Assembly: GCA_002345145.1 (NCBI GenBank)
Contig: DDVC01000131.1
Coordinates: forward strand, 1-46,827
Reading direction: 5' to 3'
Source: Bacteroidetes bacterium UBA2322
GTDB taxonomy: Bacteria > Bacteroidota > Bacteroidia > Chitinophagales > UBA2359
DNA: 46,827 nt
Translations under genes and position numbers: made by a program
In this document: positions 1-10,900 of the stretch, in pieces
Layout of the letters: each line of letters opens with the position of its first letter
How positions within the stretch are numbered: the first letter of the stretch is position 1
Notes under the pieces: generated by a model
Told to the model about the DNA's origin: nothing
Database searches by the model: none
What the model saw: the letters and a program-made list of their open reading frames with translations, nothing else

Positions 1-1920
1 CGGGTTGGGATTCACCGTTACCGTTGCCCGTACATCCCCCTGTATCGGTAACAGTTACGGTGTAGTTGGTGGTAGAAGCAGGGCTCACACTGATGCTTGC
101 CGTAGTAGCGCCTGTATTCCACAGATAGGTGCCGCCGCCGGTGGCGGTTAAACTGGCGCTTTGACCGGCACAAATTGGAGCGGGTGGATTTATTGAAGGA
201 GGTGTGGGTGGATTAACAGTAACAGTAGTGGAAGTGGTTGCCGTACAACCACCCGTACCGGTTACGGTTACTGTATAAGTGGTAGTACTTGCCGGACTAA
301 CATTGATGGTTGCAGTAGTAGCGCCGGTACTCCATGTATAAGTTATACCGCCCGAAGCAGTTAAAGATATGCTACCGCCAACGCAAATAGTTGGCGGAGC
401 AGTTATAGAGGGTATTGGCGCCGGGTTAACGGTTATGGTTCTGGAAGCAGATGCCGTACAACCGCCTGCACCGGTTACGGTTACAATATAGGTTGTTGTT
501 GAAGCGGGACTAACCGTTGTTGTTGCCGTAGTAGCGCCCGTATTCCACAAATAGGTGCCACCGCCGGTAGCAGTCATCGTAACACTTTGTCCGGCGCAAA
601 TAGTTTGGTTTGGACCGGCATTGGCGTTTGGAATGGGATTCACGGTTATTATTTTTGAGGCAGAGGCGGTACAACCGGCTGCATTGGTAACAGTAACTGT
701 GTAGGTGGTAGTAGCCGTTGGGCTAACAGTATTAGATGCAGTGGTTACACCATTACTCCATGAATAAGAACCACCTGCGCCCGCTCCGGTAGCTACCATT
801 GTAATGCTGTTGCCGGCACAAATAGTTTGATTAGGTCCGGCATTAGCGGTAGGATTGGGGCTTACGGTGATGGTTGTTGAAGCAGATGCGGTGCAGTTAC
901 CTGTGCCGGTTACCGTAACGGTATAAGTAGTAGTAGCGGTAGGACTAACCGATATAGTGGCGGAAGTAGCGCCGGTATTCCAAAAATAGGAACCGCCACC
1001 GGTTGCAGTAAGAGTAACATTAGTTCCACTACAAACTGTTTGCGGAGGATTTAAACCCGCAGTAGGAATGGGATTAACGGTTACGGTATTAGAAGCTGTA
1101 GCAGTGCAACCTCCCGTGCCGGTAACAGTAACGATGTAAGTGGTGGTTGCAGCCGGACTAACTGTAATAGATGCGGTAGATTGCCCGGAACTCCATGCGT
1201 AAGTACCGCCACCGGTTGCAGTAAGCGTAGCGCTCTGTCCGGCACAAATAGATTGAGGAGCGCCGGCGCTTGCGGTAGGTTGCGGATTGACTGTAACTGC
1301 ACTTGACGCAGTAGCAGTACAACCGCCTGCGCCTGTTACAGTAACTATATAAGTAGTGTTGGCAGTGGGGTTTACGGTTATGCTTGCCGAGGTAGCGCCA
1401 GTGTTCCATGTATAAGTTCCGGTTCCAGTAACAGTTAAGGTAACGCTTTGTCCACTACAGATAGGAGAAACCGAATTGACACTTGCTGTTGGTTGTGGAT
1501 TGACAGTAACAGTGCGAGAAGCAGTTGCAGTACAACCCGCTGCATTGGTAACGGTAACGATATATGTGGTAGTTGAAGTCGGGCTAATTGTTATGGAGGC
1601 AGTATTTTGTCCGGAACTCCATGCATAAGTGCCCCCTCCTGTAGCGGTAAGGGTAACATTTTGCCCTGCACATATTGGTGTTGGGTTATTAATGCTGGCT
1701 ATAGGCGATGCACTAACAGCTACGGTTACGGTAGAAGAAGCAGTACAGCCGCCAGTACTGGTTACGGTTACATTATAAGTGGTATTAGAAGAGGGATTTA
1801 CGGTGATGCTTGCTGATGTTGCACCAGTATTCCATTGATAGGTGCCGCCGCCCGATGCAGTAAGCGTTGTAGATTGGCCGGAACAGAGAGCAGTGTTTCC
1901 GGTTATGGTTGCTGTGGGAA
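1..1920 (-). repeat. Tandem ~215-bp coding repeats (Ig-like modules)
   Basis: Nine units recur every 205-225 bp inside the adhesin gene. Each encodes a Cys-x-Gly-Gln/Asn-Ser strand, a Gly-rich TYxW turn and a TTTYTVTVT strand ending in GGCTA. Units are similar in protein but differ at many silent positions, so they are old or under diversification rather than freshly amplified. A different pair of shorter modules (GGTWSGPG type) lies at about 1930-2420. Confidence 0.8.
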
Positions 1921-4126
1921 CCAGTGCAAAAGCTATGGTAGTACTGGTGGTGCCACCACAAGGAGGAGGAGAGTTATAGGTGATGGTGTAAGGTCCGGCA
2001 CCACTACCCGATGCCAAAACCGGGCTCCATTGTCCGGTAGTATTGCTCCCCCCCACAATACCCGGGCCTGACCATGTGCCGCCGGCGATATTGGAAGTGA
2101 GGGTAATTAAACTGGTAGAACCAACACAAGGCGGGGTAAATGGATTAATAACCGGCGCAGCATTGGGATTGACTATTATGGTAGTACTTGCAGTAGAACT
2201 GCCACAAGAATTACTGACAAAATAACTAATGGTATAAGGACCCGGACCCGATGCAAAGGCAGCAGCAGGATCAAAAACACCTGTAGCAGGTGTTACGCCT
2301 GGTCCCGACCATGTACCACCTCCGCTGGCAGCAACCAATGTTACAGGCGCTGATGTTTGGCAGAATGGTCCGGCGGGGGTAATGGCAGCGCTGGGTGCAG
2401 CAGTACTTACGGTAACCGGAATAGAGGTTGTGGTGGTTCTGCCACAGCCATCGGTAACCGTAACAGAATAGGTAGTACTTACCGCCGGGCTAACCGATAT
2501 GGCAGGGCCAATCCCACCATTACTCCAAGCGTAAGTGTATGGTGTAAACTGGCTACCCTGCGCTATAACCGCTATAAGAGCAGAACCGGGTGGGCAAATG
2601 ACAGGGGGATTACTAATGAAAGCGGTAAAGGGTTCGGGGGTATCAAATATGTTAAGTTGTGCAGGCGGTGGCAAGGTACAGTTACATTGCAATTCGTTAA
2701 TTTGAACAATAATGGATTCAGAGCCTTCAAAAATAAAATCTTGGTAGGCAATTACCGGTAAAGTAACCGATATTTCACCCGGTGGAATGGTAACGGTTAG
2801 GGTTAGCGGTTCATAATCCACTCCGGGCGTAGCAGTTCCGGTTACGGTAATGGTAAAATTAATGGGTTGAGAGAGGTCGGTTAGGTCGCCACGGGTAAAC
2901 TGAAAATATCCATCTTGGCAGCCCTCGTACGCATCTAAGGTACCGGTACTGGGCACAAATGCCGAAACGTTGATGGCATTTCCTGCGTTAAAACTATTAG
3001 CGCCTAAAAACACCGCCGAGTCCAAAATGCGGTCGCCGGCATCTGCTACGGCTAATTTAATGGTATAGGTTTGGCAAGGAGTTAATCCTGTAGCTGTGGC
3101 AGTCATTACAGTAGTAAACCCGTCATATTGGGTAATCTGGCTTCCCGAAGGATTATTGATATAATAAGCCGAATTATTTACATTATTCACCGTATTGATA
3201 CCCACATAGGTATTGGTACCGGGTACTGTTGCTATATTTTGTTGCCCTGTAATACCGGGTCCGCTGATGAAAAAGCCAAAAACATCATTAAAACTTGAGC
3301 ATACATATTCAAGATACTCATCAGATGCAAAAACATATCTAAATTCTACCGTAGAGCTCAACGGCACAAAATTAAAGGTAAGTACCGCTGCATCAAGTGT
3401 AGTTGACGCAGAACCGCAAGGGGTGAAAGCTGTAAGAGCTGTAAGGTCTGGATCGCCTGCGGTACCCAAATTAGTTGTGACACCCGTTGCATTATTAGGA
3501 CCTATGGCATTTGTTGCATTTCCTGTTGCCAAAATAATGCCACTTGCCAAACCAATACCGGCACCGTTTGTAAAATAACCAATTGCTTGGTTACTGCCGG
3601 TGTAAGTTACATTGGATACCTGCGAGCAACCAGTCAGAAATATATTGGGCACTAACCATGACGCATTGCTGTTATTTCCTCCGGTTTGCACCTGCAAATT
3701 TGAACAACTGGTTTGCCCTTGCCAGGTCATAGTCCAACCGGCAGCTACTGTGTTGTTGTTGGAAGTGAAATTTAAGGTAACACAGGAGCCGGTAATGAAC
3801 AAAGTACCGGGCGAGTTGGCGCCGGTAAATGAACCTAACAATGCGCCCGATGTGGAATTGCCATTGTAGATACTCAATACATCGGGTCCGTTTTGAAGTG
3901 CAAACGAAGAGAAGTTTAAAGCTATACACGAAGCGCCGGTAGGGCAGATGGTAAACACCAAATTTTGGTTGTTACCATAATTAAAAAGCGGACCCCCGCT
4001 ATCATGCAGAGTTCCGCTTGTATTGGTAACACTATTGTTACTCATATTATAAGTTTGCGCACTTGTTTCCAAATAAAGCAAGAAAATACTAAATACGAGT
4101 AGATATTTCGTCATGTCTTTGTACAT
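1..4126 (-). CDS. Large secreted Ig/PKD-like repeat adhesin, 3' end outside window
   Basis: The reading frame stays open from the start at 4126 (a second in-frame ATG lies at 4114) to the window edge, about 1375 codons, so the C-terminus is missing. The N-terminus is a signal peptide (MTKYLLVFSIFLLYLETSAQ). It is followed by a CUB-like domain (about residues 30-115) with paired cysteines, then a choice-of-anchor-L-like domain (about 120-330) containing the motif FASDEYLEYV. The rest is Ig-like/PKD-like repeats typical of Bacteroidota surface proteins, each with a core like ICAGQS..LTATGGGTYLW. At least nine repeats of about 72 residues lie between positions 1 and 1920. Such proteins are usually exported by the type IX secretion system and serve in adhesion or gliding. 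The sorting domain would lie beyond the window, so T9SS export is inferred. The exact substrate or partner cannot be told. Confidence 0.85.
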   Translation of the reverse strand, partial: MYKDMTKYLLVFSIFLLYLETSAQTYNMSNNSVTNTSGTLHDSGGPLFNYGNNQNLVFTICPTGASCIALNFSSFALQNGPDVLSIYNGNSTSGALLGSFTGANSPGTLFITGSCVTLNFTSNNNTVAAGWTMTWQGQTSCSNLQVQTGGNNSNASWLVPNIFLTGCSQVSNVTYTGSNQAIGYFTNGAGIGLASGIILATGNATNAIGPNNATGVTTNLGTAGDPDLTALTAFTPCGSASTTLDAAVLTFNFVPLSSTVEFRYVFASDEYLEYVCSSFNDVFGFFISGPGITGQQNIATVPGTNTYVGINTVNNVNNSAYYINNPSGSQITQYDGFTTVMTATATGLTPCQTYTIKLAVADAGDRILDSAVFLGANSFNAGNAINVSAFVPSTGTLDAYEGCQDGYFQFTRGDLTDLSQPINFTITVTGTATPGVDYEPLTLTVTIPPGEISVTLPVIAYQDFIFEGSESIIVQINELQCNCTLPPPAQLNIFDTPEPFTAFISNPPVICPPGSALIAVIAQGSQFTPYTYAWSNGGIGPAISVSPAVSTTYSVTVTDGCGRTTTTSIPVTVSTAAPSAAITPAGPFCQTSAPVTLVAASGGGTWSGPGVTPATGVFDPAAAFASGPGPYTISYFVSNSCGSSTASTTIIVNPNAAPVINPFTPPCVGSTSLITLTSNIAGGTWSGPGIVGGSNTTGQWSPVLASGSGAGPYTITYNSPPPCGGTTSTTIAFALVPTATITGNTALCSGQSTTLTASGGGTYQWNTGATSASITVNPSSNTTYNVTVTSTGGCTASSTVTVAVSASPIASINNPTPICAGQNVTLTATGGGTYAWSSGQNTASITISPTSTTTYIVTVTNAAGCTATASRTVTVNPQPTASVNSVSPICSGQSVTLTVTGTGTYTWNTGATSASITVNPTANTTYIVTVTGAGGCTATASSAVTVNPQPTASAGAPQSICAGQSATLTATGGGTYAWSSGQSTASITVSPAATTTYIVTVTGTGGCTATASNTVTVNPIPTAGLNPPQTVCSGTNVTLTATGGGSYFWNTGATSATISVSPTATTTYTVTVTGTGNCTASASTTITVSPNPTANAGPNQTICAGNSITMVATGAGAGGSYSWSNGVTTASNTVSPTATTTYTVTVTNAAGCTASASKIITVNPIPNANAGPNQTICAGQSVTMTATGGGTYLWNTGATTATTTVSPASTTTYIVTVTGAGGCTASASRTITVNPAPIPSITAPPTICVGGSISLTASGGITYTWSTGATTATINVSPASTTTYTVTVTGTGGCTATTSTTVTVNPPTPPSINPPAPICAGQSASLTATGGGTYLWNTGATTASISVSPASTTNYTVTVTDTGGCTGNGNGESQP

Positions 4127-4366
4127 TAAATTTAAGAAAGTATTGCTCCATTATTTATTTAAAACAGGTGTTTCAGGCTTTTCAAAAAAGCGGCGAAAAG
4201 TAAGGATTTTATTTCCCAATTTGAGTATTTGATGGGCATTTTTTACAGAAGAATGTTGATTTTTAAAGAAACCGACACTATATTACATTTTTTCCATAAC
4301 CATATTGTTCACATAAGTTTATTTTTAGTTTATGCTTTTTCAGAACTTTCACTATGTTTTGAAAGT

Positions 4367-4374
4367 TATGTTTG
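4367..4374 (+). promoter_or_regulatory. Bacteroidota -7 box candidate (mqnA)
   Basis: TATGTTTG fits the Bacteroidota sigma-A -7 consensus TAnnTTTG and ends 26 bases before the ATG at 4401. Because it overlaps the longer upstream reading frame, it supports the 4401 start over upstream ones. No clear -33 TTG is seen. Confidence 0.4.
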
Positions 4375-4400
4375 CACAATTTTTAACCACACCCAAAGCC

Positions 4401-5168
4401 ATGCCTATCAAAGTATCCTGCGTATCATACCTCAATACCAAACCCTTTATTCACGGGCTTGAAAAAACGGGTTTACTCCACGATATTGACCTGATTTTGG
4501 AAATGCCTTCACAAACCGCCAAACACTTACAAAACAAAGATGTACGAGTTGGTTTAGTGCCGGTGGCTACTATTCCTGCTATCCCTAATGCCCGTATCAT
4601 TACCAATTTCTGCATCGGGGCAGTGGGGGCAGTAAAAACGGTTTCGCTATATGCCCAACAACCGCTTGAAACACTAACGCATATCCTACTGGATTACCAA
4701 TCGCGCACATCGGTACAATTGGTGCAGATGCTTTGCCGCCAATTTTGGCATTTACCTTATATCCGTTTTACCCCCGCCCAACCCGGTTACGAGCAAATGA
4801 TTACCGGCTCTACCGGTGGCGTTATTATTGGCGACCGTACTATTGATTGGGCTCCCAAGTTTGCTTTTGAATACGATTTGAGCCAAGCTTGGCATCAGTT
4901 TACCGGTTTACCCTTTGTTTTTGCAGCTTGGGTTACTACCGGCAACTTGCCCGCGGGGTTTGAAAGCAGGCTGAATGAGTCTTTTAAGGCTGGTATGGAA
5001 GCCATTGACGAAGTGGCAGAAAAGTATCAACCCATGTACTCGCCCAATTTTGATGTGAAAGCCTATTTTTCTAAATACATCAGCTACCAACTTGATGAAG
5101 AAAAGCTAAAAGGGCTTGACCTCTTTTGGCGTTATGTAAAAGAAAATACCCTTGCCGAAGCGATTTAA
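4401..5168 (+). CDS. mqnA: Chorismate dehydratase MqnA (futalosine menaquinone pathway)
   Basis: The 255-residue product fits the MqnA family of periplasmic-binding-protein-fold enzymes. It converts chorismate to 3-enolpyruvylbenzoate, the first step of menaquinone synthesis by the futalosine route, in the cytosol. The family pattern is visible: SYLNTKPF at the N-terminus (residues 8-15), a VGLVPVA strand, SRTSVQLVQ in the middle, and IIGDR near the centre. The frame is open further upstream (ATGs at 4332 and 4368), but MPIKVSCVSYLNTKPF is where family members normally start and a -7 box sits at 4367. The gene is monocistronic or leads into the next gene after 76 bases. The assignment is strong; the other mqn genes are not in this window. 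Confidence 0.88.
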   Translation: MPIKVSCVSYLNTKPFIHGLEKTGLLHDIDLILEMPSQTAKHLQNKDVRVGLVPVATIPAIPNARIITNFCIGAVGAVKTVSLYAQQPLETLTHILLDYQSRTSVQLVQMLCRQFWHLPYIRFTPAQPGYEQMITGSTGGVIIGDRTIDWAPKFAFEYDLSQAWHQFTGLPFVFAAWVTTGNLPAGFESRLNESFKAGMEAIDEVAEKYQPMYSPNFDVKAYFSKYISYQLDEEKLKGLDLFWRYVKENTLAEAI

Positions 5169-5193
5169 CTCATCGGGTATTTAGGTTTTTGGT

Positions 5194-5201
5194 TACTTTT
5201 G
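5194..5201 (+). promoter_or_regulatory. Bacteroidota -7 box candidate (glmM)
   Basis: TACTTTTG matches TAnnTTTG, 43 bases before the glmM start. The -33 TTG is not obvious, so this is a motif match only. Confidence 0.4.
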
Positions 5202-5244
5202 CAGCCCACTTCCCACCGGAGGCTATACGCATCAAATTTACTAT

Positions 5245-6642
5245 ATGACACTCATTAAATCTATATCGGGCATAAGAGGCACTATTGGCGGTGTTTCGGG
5301 CGAAAATCTTACTCCTTATGACTTGGTTAAATTTTCGCTCGCTTTTGGCATGTGGGTAAAACAGCAAGCCAATGTGCCTAAACCCAAAATTGTATTGGGC
5401 AGAGATGCGCGCATATCGGGCAATATGGTGGCAAGGTTGGTTAGCGGTTCGCTTATGAGCATCGGCATTGATGTTATAGAGATAGGTTTGGCTACCACGC
5501 CCACGGTCGAAATTGCCGTAGTTGCCGAAAAAGCATCGGGCGGCATTATACTTTCGGCAAGCCACAACCCTGCCCAATGGAATGCTCTTAAACTGCTCAA
5601 TCAAAAGGGCGAATTTATCAGCGAAACCGATGGCAAACAAGTATTGGAATTAGCCGATAAAGATGATTTTACCTTTTCCGATGTAACCCAGTTAGGCATT
5701 TGCCACAAAAAGTTTACCTACCTAAAAACGCATATTGCCCAAATTTTAGCCTTACCCTTGGTAAACGTTAAAGCCATTACCGAGCGCAATTTTACCATTT
5801 TGGTTGATGGCATTAACTCAGTAGGCGGAGTGGCAGTGCCGGCGCTGCTTCATGCCTTAGGTGTTCAAAATATTGTAGAGCTCAACTGCCAACCTACCGG
5901 TTTGTTTGCCCACAACCCCGAACCCCTGCCCGAACACATTGCCACTACTGCTATGGAAGTAACGCGCAGCAAAGCCGATTTGGGTATAGTGGTAGATCCC
6001 GATGCCGACCGGCTTGCACTCATAAGCGAAAACGGCAGCATGTTTGGCGAAGAATACACCTTAGTAGCGGTGGCAGATTATGTACTGCAACACCAAAAAG
6101 GCAATACAGTTTCTAACCTTTCATCAACGGCTGCCCTGCGCGATATTACCCTTAAACACGGCGGCAACTACTTTGCCTCGGCAGTGGGCGAAGTAAATGT
6201 AGTGGCAAAAATGAAAGAGGTAAATGCCGTAATAGGCGGCGAGGGCAACGGCGGCGTTATTTACCCCCCCCTGCACTACGGCAGAGATGCCTTAGTGGGC
6301 ATTGCCTTGTTTTTGTCGCACTTAGCTACGTGGGGAAAATCTTGCTCCTCGCTCCGAAACAAATATCCCGATTACCATATCTCTAAAAATAAAATTGACC
6401 TTAGCCGGTTCGCAAACATCAATCCCGATGATGTTTTAGATGCCCTCAAAAAACGCTACGAGCGCTACCCTACTAACATCATAGACGGGCTACGCATAGA
6501 TTTTGACCAAGGATGGGTACACCTGCGCAAATCAAACACCGAGCCCATTATCCGCATTTATGCCGAAAGCGCCTCCGAAACCATTGCTACCGGTATGGCA
6601 AATCACATCATCGGGCAAATTAAAGAGGTGATTAACCGGTAA
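5245..6642 (+). CDS. glmM: Phosphoglucosamine mutase (GlmM-type alpha-D-phosphohexomutase)
   Basis: The 465-residue protein has all four phosphohexomutase signatures. The phosphoserine loop is SASHNP (residues 104-109, Ser106 the likely phosphoserine). The metal-binding loop is DPDADR (251-256). The sugar-binding loop is GGEGNGG (331-337). The C-terminal phosphate-binding loop is RKSNTEP near residue 430. In Bacteroidota this subfamily is taken to interconvert glucosamine-6-phosphate and glucosamine-1-phosphate for peptidoglycan and LPS precursors. A phosphomannomutase or phosphoglucomutase activity cannot be excluded from sequence. The length is normal and the start ATG follows a short leader with a -7 box. 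Confidence 0.87.
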   Translation: MTLIKSISGIRGTIGGVSGENLTPYDLVKFSLAFGMWVKQQANVPKPKIVLGRDARISGNMVARLVSGSLMSIGIDVIEIGLATTPTVEIAVVAEKASGGIILSASHNPAQWNALKLLNQKGEFISETDGKQVLELADKDDFTFSDVTQLGICHKKFTYLKTHIAQILALPLVNVKAITERNFTILVDGINSVGGVAVPALLHALGVQNIVELNCQPTGLFAHNPEPLPEHIATTAMEVTRSKADLGIVVDPDADRLALISENGSMFGEEYTLVAVADYVLQHQKGNTVSNLSSTAALRDITLKHGGNYFASAVGEVNVVAKMKEVNAVIGGEGNGGVIYPPLHYGRDALVGIALFLSHLATWGKSCSSLRNKYPDYHISKNKIDLSRFANINPDDVLDALKKRYERYPTNIIDGLRIDFDQGWVHLRKSNTEPIIRIYAESASETIATGMANHIIGQIKEVINR

Positions 6643-6696
6643 ATTTAACCTTTACCTGCTCATTTATTTAAACCCAATTCACACATCATTGCCAAC

Positions 6697-7794
6697 ATGA
6701 AAAAAACAGTCCTTTCAGCCCTGTTTGCTTTATTGGTTTGCTTTTTATGCAACAGTTGCAAAAAAGACCCCGATAACCAGCTTCCCGAAACCGATTACTC
6801 AAAAGGTGTGCTCATATGCAACGAAGGGCTGTATCCTAACGGCGCCGGCAGCATCAGTTTTTATGACCCCGCTACAAAAACGGTTCAAAACAACCTGTTT
6901 GAAAACATCAACAACCGTCCGCTGGGCAATACCGTACAATCGGTAACTACCATTGCCGATAAAACTTATATTGTGGTAACTTCGGCAGGGCGGGTAGAGG
7001 TGGTAAACAGCCAAAATTTTACCTACCTCACCGCATTAGATAACCTGCCCCTGCCCCGCTACCTAATGGCTGTAAGCCCCCAAAAAGCCTACCTTACCGT
7101 ATGGGGCGAAAACGGGGTAAACGGCGCTGTATTAGTGGTTAATTTACTAACCAACCAAATTGCCAAAACCATTCCGGTAGCTAAGGGTCCGGAAATGATG
7201 GCTATGGTGGGCAACCGAATTTTTGTACCCTGCGAAGGCGGTTACGATTTTACCAACTACGACAACAAAATAGCCATCATTAACACCAATACCGATGAAC
7301 TGGAAACGCTGCTTACCGTGCCCGATTACCCCAACAGCATAATTGCCGATGCAACAGGAGCAGTTTGGGCGCTGTGTGGCGGAAAAGTGGTTTATAATAC
7401 CGATTGGACTATTAACGAAACGCTGAGTACAAAGGGCGGTTTGGTAAAAATAAACGGCGCTACCGCCACTGTTGAATCAGTTTGGGAGTTTGCAACAGCC
7501 GGTAATGCAAGCAGTTTAATCACTAATGCCGCTAAAACCGAACTGTATTACAGTTTTAACGGCAGCATTTACCGCATTTTGGCAGGCAGCGCACAGTTTA
7601 ACCCCTCCCTCCTACTCTCTCACAGCTACTACGGCATGGCTATTAACCCCAACAATAACCTGCTATATGGCGCTGACCCCGCCGATTACCAAAGCAACGG
7701 GCGCATTATACGCCACCAACTTACCGATGGCGCAGTTTTAGACACCCTTACTGCCGGTATCATACCCAATGGCAGTTTTTGGTTTGGGCAATAA
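6697..7794 (+). CDS. YncE/DUF5074-like beta-propeller lipoprotein
   Basis: The 365-residue protein has a lipoprotein signal (MKKTVLSALFALLVCFLCNSC, probable lipidated Cys21) followed by KKDPDN, a common Bacteroidota surface-lipoprotein start. The mature part begins with a segment of the form VLICNEGLYPNGAGSISFYDP, as in the DUF5074/YncE group. It continues with repeated beta-propeller blades (VVNSQNF, VVNLLTNQIAKTIPV, IINTNTDELETLL). Such proteins often accompany TonB-dependent transporters, but none is adjacent here, so ligand and partner are unknown. The gene starts 54 bases after glmM and may be read through from it. Confidence 0.75.
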   Translation: MKKTVLSALFALLVCFLCNSCKKDPDNQLPETDYSKGVLICNEGLYPNGAGSISFYDPATKTVQNNLFENINNRPLGNTVQSVTTIADKTYIVVTSAGRVEVVNSQNFTYLTALDNLPLPRYLMAVSPQKAYLTVWGENGVNGAVLVVNLLTNQIAKTIPVAKGPEMMAMVGNRIFVPCEGGYDFTNYDNKIAIINTNTDELETLLTVPDYPNSIIADATGAVWALCGGKVVYNTDWTINETLSTKGGLVKINGATATVESVWEFATAGNASSLITNAAKTELYYSFNGSIYRILAGSAQFNPSLLLSHSYYGMAINPNNNLLYGADPADYQSNGRIIRHQLTDGAVLDTLTAGIIPNGSFWFGQ

Positions 7795-7917
7795 CTTGAG
7801 TAAAGGTGTTATCGGGCAAAAAAACAGACAATTAATTTTGTACATCGGGTATAAATTGTTCAATTTTAAGCTATTTTTACCCGATTATTTCTTGTTACCC
7901 CGAAAATGCAATAAATT

Positions 7918-10900
7918 ATGTCTGCCAAAAACGTTTTTGCCCTGCTCATAGGCGTGAACAGCTACCCGGGACGTGCTGCCCTTAACGGCTGCGTTGCCGA
8001 TAGTGTAGATATGGAAAACTACTTGCGCGATACAGTAGCCGCCAATAACCTGCAAATGCTCATGTTAAGAGATGCCGATGCCACCAAAGATAATATAACC
8101 CGTGGGTTTATGGAGTTTTTAACCCAGGCTACCCAAAACGATGTAGCATTGATACACTATGCGGGTCATGGCTCACGCGAGGCGGCACACCCCAGTTTTT
8201 GGCACGCTACCCCCGACCGTATGAACGAGGTGCTGGTGCCGGTTGATGGCATAAGCGCCAATTTTGAAATGCAAAACCCCCTTGCCGATAAAGAACTGAA
8301 ATGGCTCATAGCGCAGGTTGCCAAAAAAAATCCGCATATAGCCGTTCTGTTAGATTGCTGCCACTCGGGCGATGGCACAAGGCTTGCAGCCTCTTTTAAA
8401 AGCCGGTTTACCGCCGCCAACCAAACCCAAACCCGAGAGTTTGACAACTATGTATTTAAAAACGATGCCGCCCTTGCCGCTGCTTTTGAGCAAACCGGTC
8501 AGTTAGATATTAAAAGCGGCAAACACATACTATTGGCAGCCTGCCGAAGCAACCAAACTGCCAAAGAACTGTTGGTAAACGGCAAACAACGAGGCATTTT
8601 TACCCACAGCATTACCGATGCCCTGCGCCTAAACAGTGGTAAACTTACTTACCGCGAACTGATCCGATTAACATCGGTAAAGGTGGTAAGCGCTGTGCAA
8701 GAACAAGTGCCGCAATTAGAACCGGTGTTAGACAGTACACAAGCCAATATGCTGTTTTTGGGCGGCACGGCAGCACGCCGTACCTATTATATAGTAACCA
8801 AAAACGCCGCTACCGGTGTTTGGGAAATGGACGCAGGCAGCATTAACGGCATTGTTACCTCGCCCTACGAACCTACTACTATGGCAATTTATGACCAAAC
8901 TGCCAACCTTGATGCCGATACTGCCCTGCCCCTTACCGAAGCCGCCGTTACCAAATTAGATACCAACCGAAGCGTACTGCAACCCGATAACAACAACTTG
9001 CTTACCGCTAATACCTACAAGGCAGTGCCCGCCAATATGCCCCTGCAACGCCTTAAAGTGCGCTTAGAACCCGAAACCGGCAACCCCCGCTTGTTTGCAG
9101 GGTTAGCTATACTTAGAGCGGCCATTGCCACATCGGGCAGTGGCGGTAAACCCTCTGTTTTTGTGGAAGAGGTTGATGAATGTGTTGCCCCCGATTACAG
9201 GGTAGTAGCCTATATACACAATGGCGAATACAAATTTAAAGTGTGTAACCCTTTTGACGACCGCCCGCTTATAGAACAAACTACCGGTTTTCATGAACAG
9301 GCTGCCCGAAGTTTGGTGCGAAAATTAGAACATATTGCCCAATGGGAACGCATACGACAACTGCAAAACCCCGCCAGCCGCATTAACCAAGGGCAAGTAG
9401 AAATTGTAATCCTTAAAACAGACAGAAACCCACAAACCGGCGAGTGGAGCGAGTATGCAGCGGCAGAACTGAACAACGGCATATTAGATATACGCTACTA
9501 CGAATACGAGGAAGAAGTAGAAGACGAATCGGGCAGAATGGTAAAGCAAACGTTTAGTTCGCCCGAGTTATTAGTCAGAATTAACAACCACAGCGCAAAC
9601 AACTACTTTGCCTCACTGTATTACCTTGGCTCCGATTTTTCGTGTACCAATCAACTCCTGCAAAAGTACCAACTGAAAGCACAGCAGCAAGATTTACCTA
9701 CCTTAGACGGACAAGCTATTTCGCCCATTGTGCCGCCCGAATTGGTAAATTTAGGCGTAAGCGAAGATAAATCAACCCTTAAACTGCTCATTAGTACCGA
9801 TGATTTTAATGCCGAAGTGTATAACCTGCCCTCATTAGGTTATGCCCGAAACATGCGCACTACCCTGCGCCCCAGCCAACGCCAACCGGTGGTAAAAGAC
9901 TGGCAAACGGTATCGGTAGTCATTAACGTTATCAGGTCTTTTGACCACGAGGGGCGCAAGATTTTGCAGAACAACGGCGTACAAATCAACTTCCCCAACG
10001 GGTTTAATGCCACTGTGGGTATCTCGTCTGATAAACAGCACGAAAACACCCGCACCCTGCACCGGTCTGCACTGCCCCTTATTCCCGATGAACTGCTGCA
10101 AGACCTCCAAGTATCGGAGCCTGTTTCTTTGATTGCCACGCGCGGTTCTGCCCCCAATTTAAACGTGTTGGAGCTGAACAATATACAAAATCCCGATGCC
10201 GTTACACCCCAAACGCCCATTACCCTTGAACTGCCCATTACCCTAAAAAATAACGAAACCATACTGCCCCTTGCCACCGATGGCGAGTTTTACTACCCAC
10301 TTGGTTTTGCCACCAACAGCGCCAACGGCACATCGGTAGTATTAGAACGATTGGTGGTAGAGGAGCCCTCTAAAACCGAAAGAGCTACACGAGGACTGCT
10401 GAACACTGCCAAAATTGTGTTTCACAAACTAATAGGGCAAAAAGTGGGTTTTGGCTATGAATACCCTTACCTTTCGGTAGTAGCAGTAGATGAAAAAGGT
10501 AATTTAACCTACGAACCTAATAAACTGCAAGTTGCCGAAAAGGTGAAAACGGCTAACAAAATAGTGGTGATTACCCACGGCATTACCGGTGAAACCCGCG
10601 CATTTTTACAACCCGACCGCAAAAAACCGGCAAGCGATTTGTTTTTGGATTTGCAACAACATTACGACCTTGTACTCGCTTTTGATTATGACAGTTACAG
10701 CACCGGCATACGCCAAACTGCCTTAGATTTTAAAAACCGCCTTGCCGAGGTGGGTTTAACCGCCCAACACGGTAAAACGGTTCACTTAGTGGCTCACTCT
10801 ATGGGCGGATTAGTGAGCCGCTGGATGATTGAAAAAGAAGGCGGCAACAACATTATACAACACCTTGTTATGCTGGGCACTCCCAACAATGGCAGCCCAT

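Noticed and set aside
1..1920. Regular ~215-bp repeats that could suggest a CRISPR array or satellite DNA
   Set aside because: They lie in one open frame and encode Ig-like modules; there is no short identical repeat with unique spacers.
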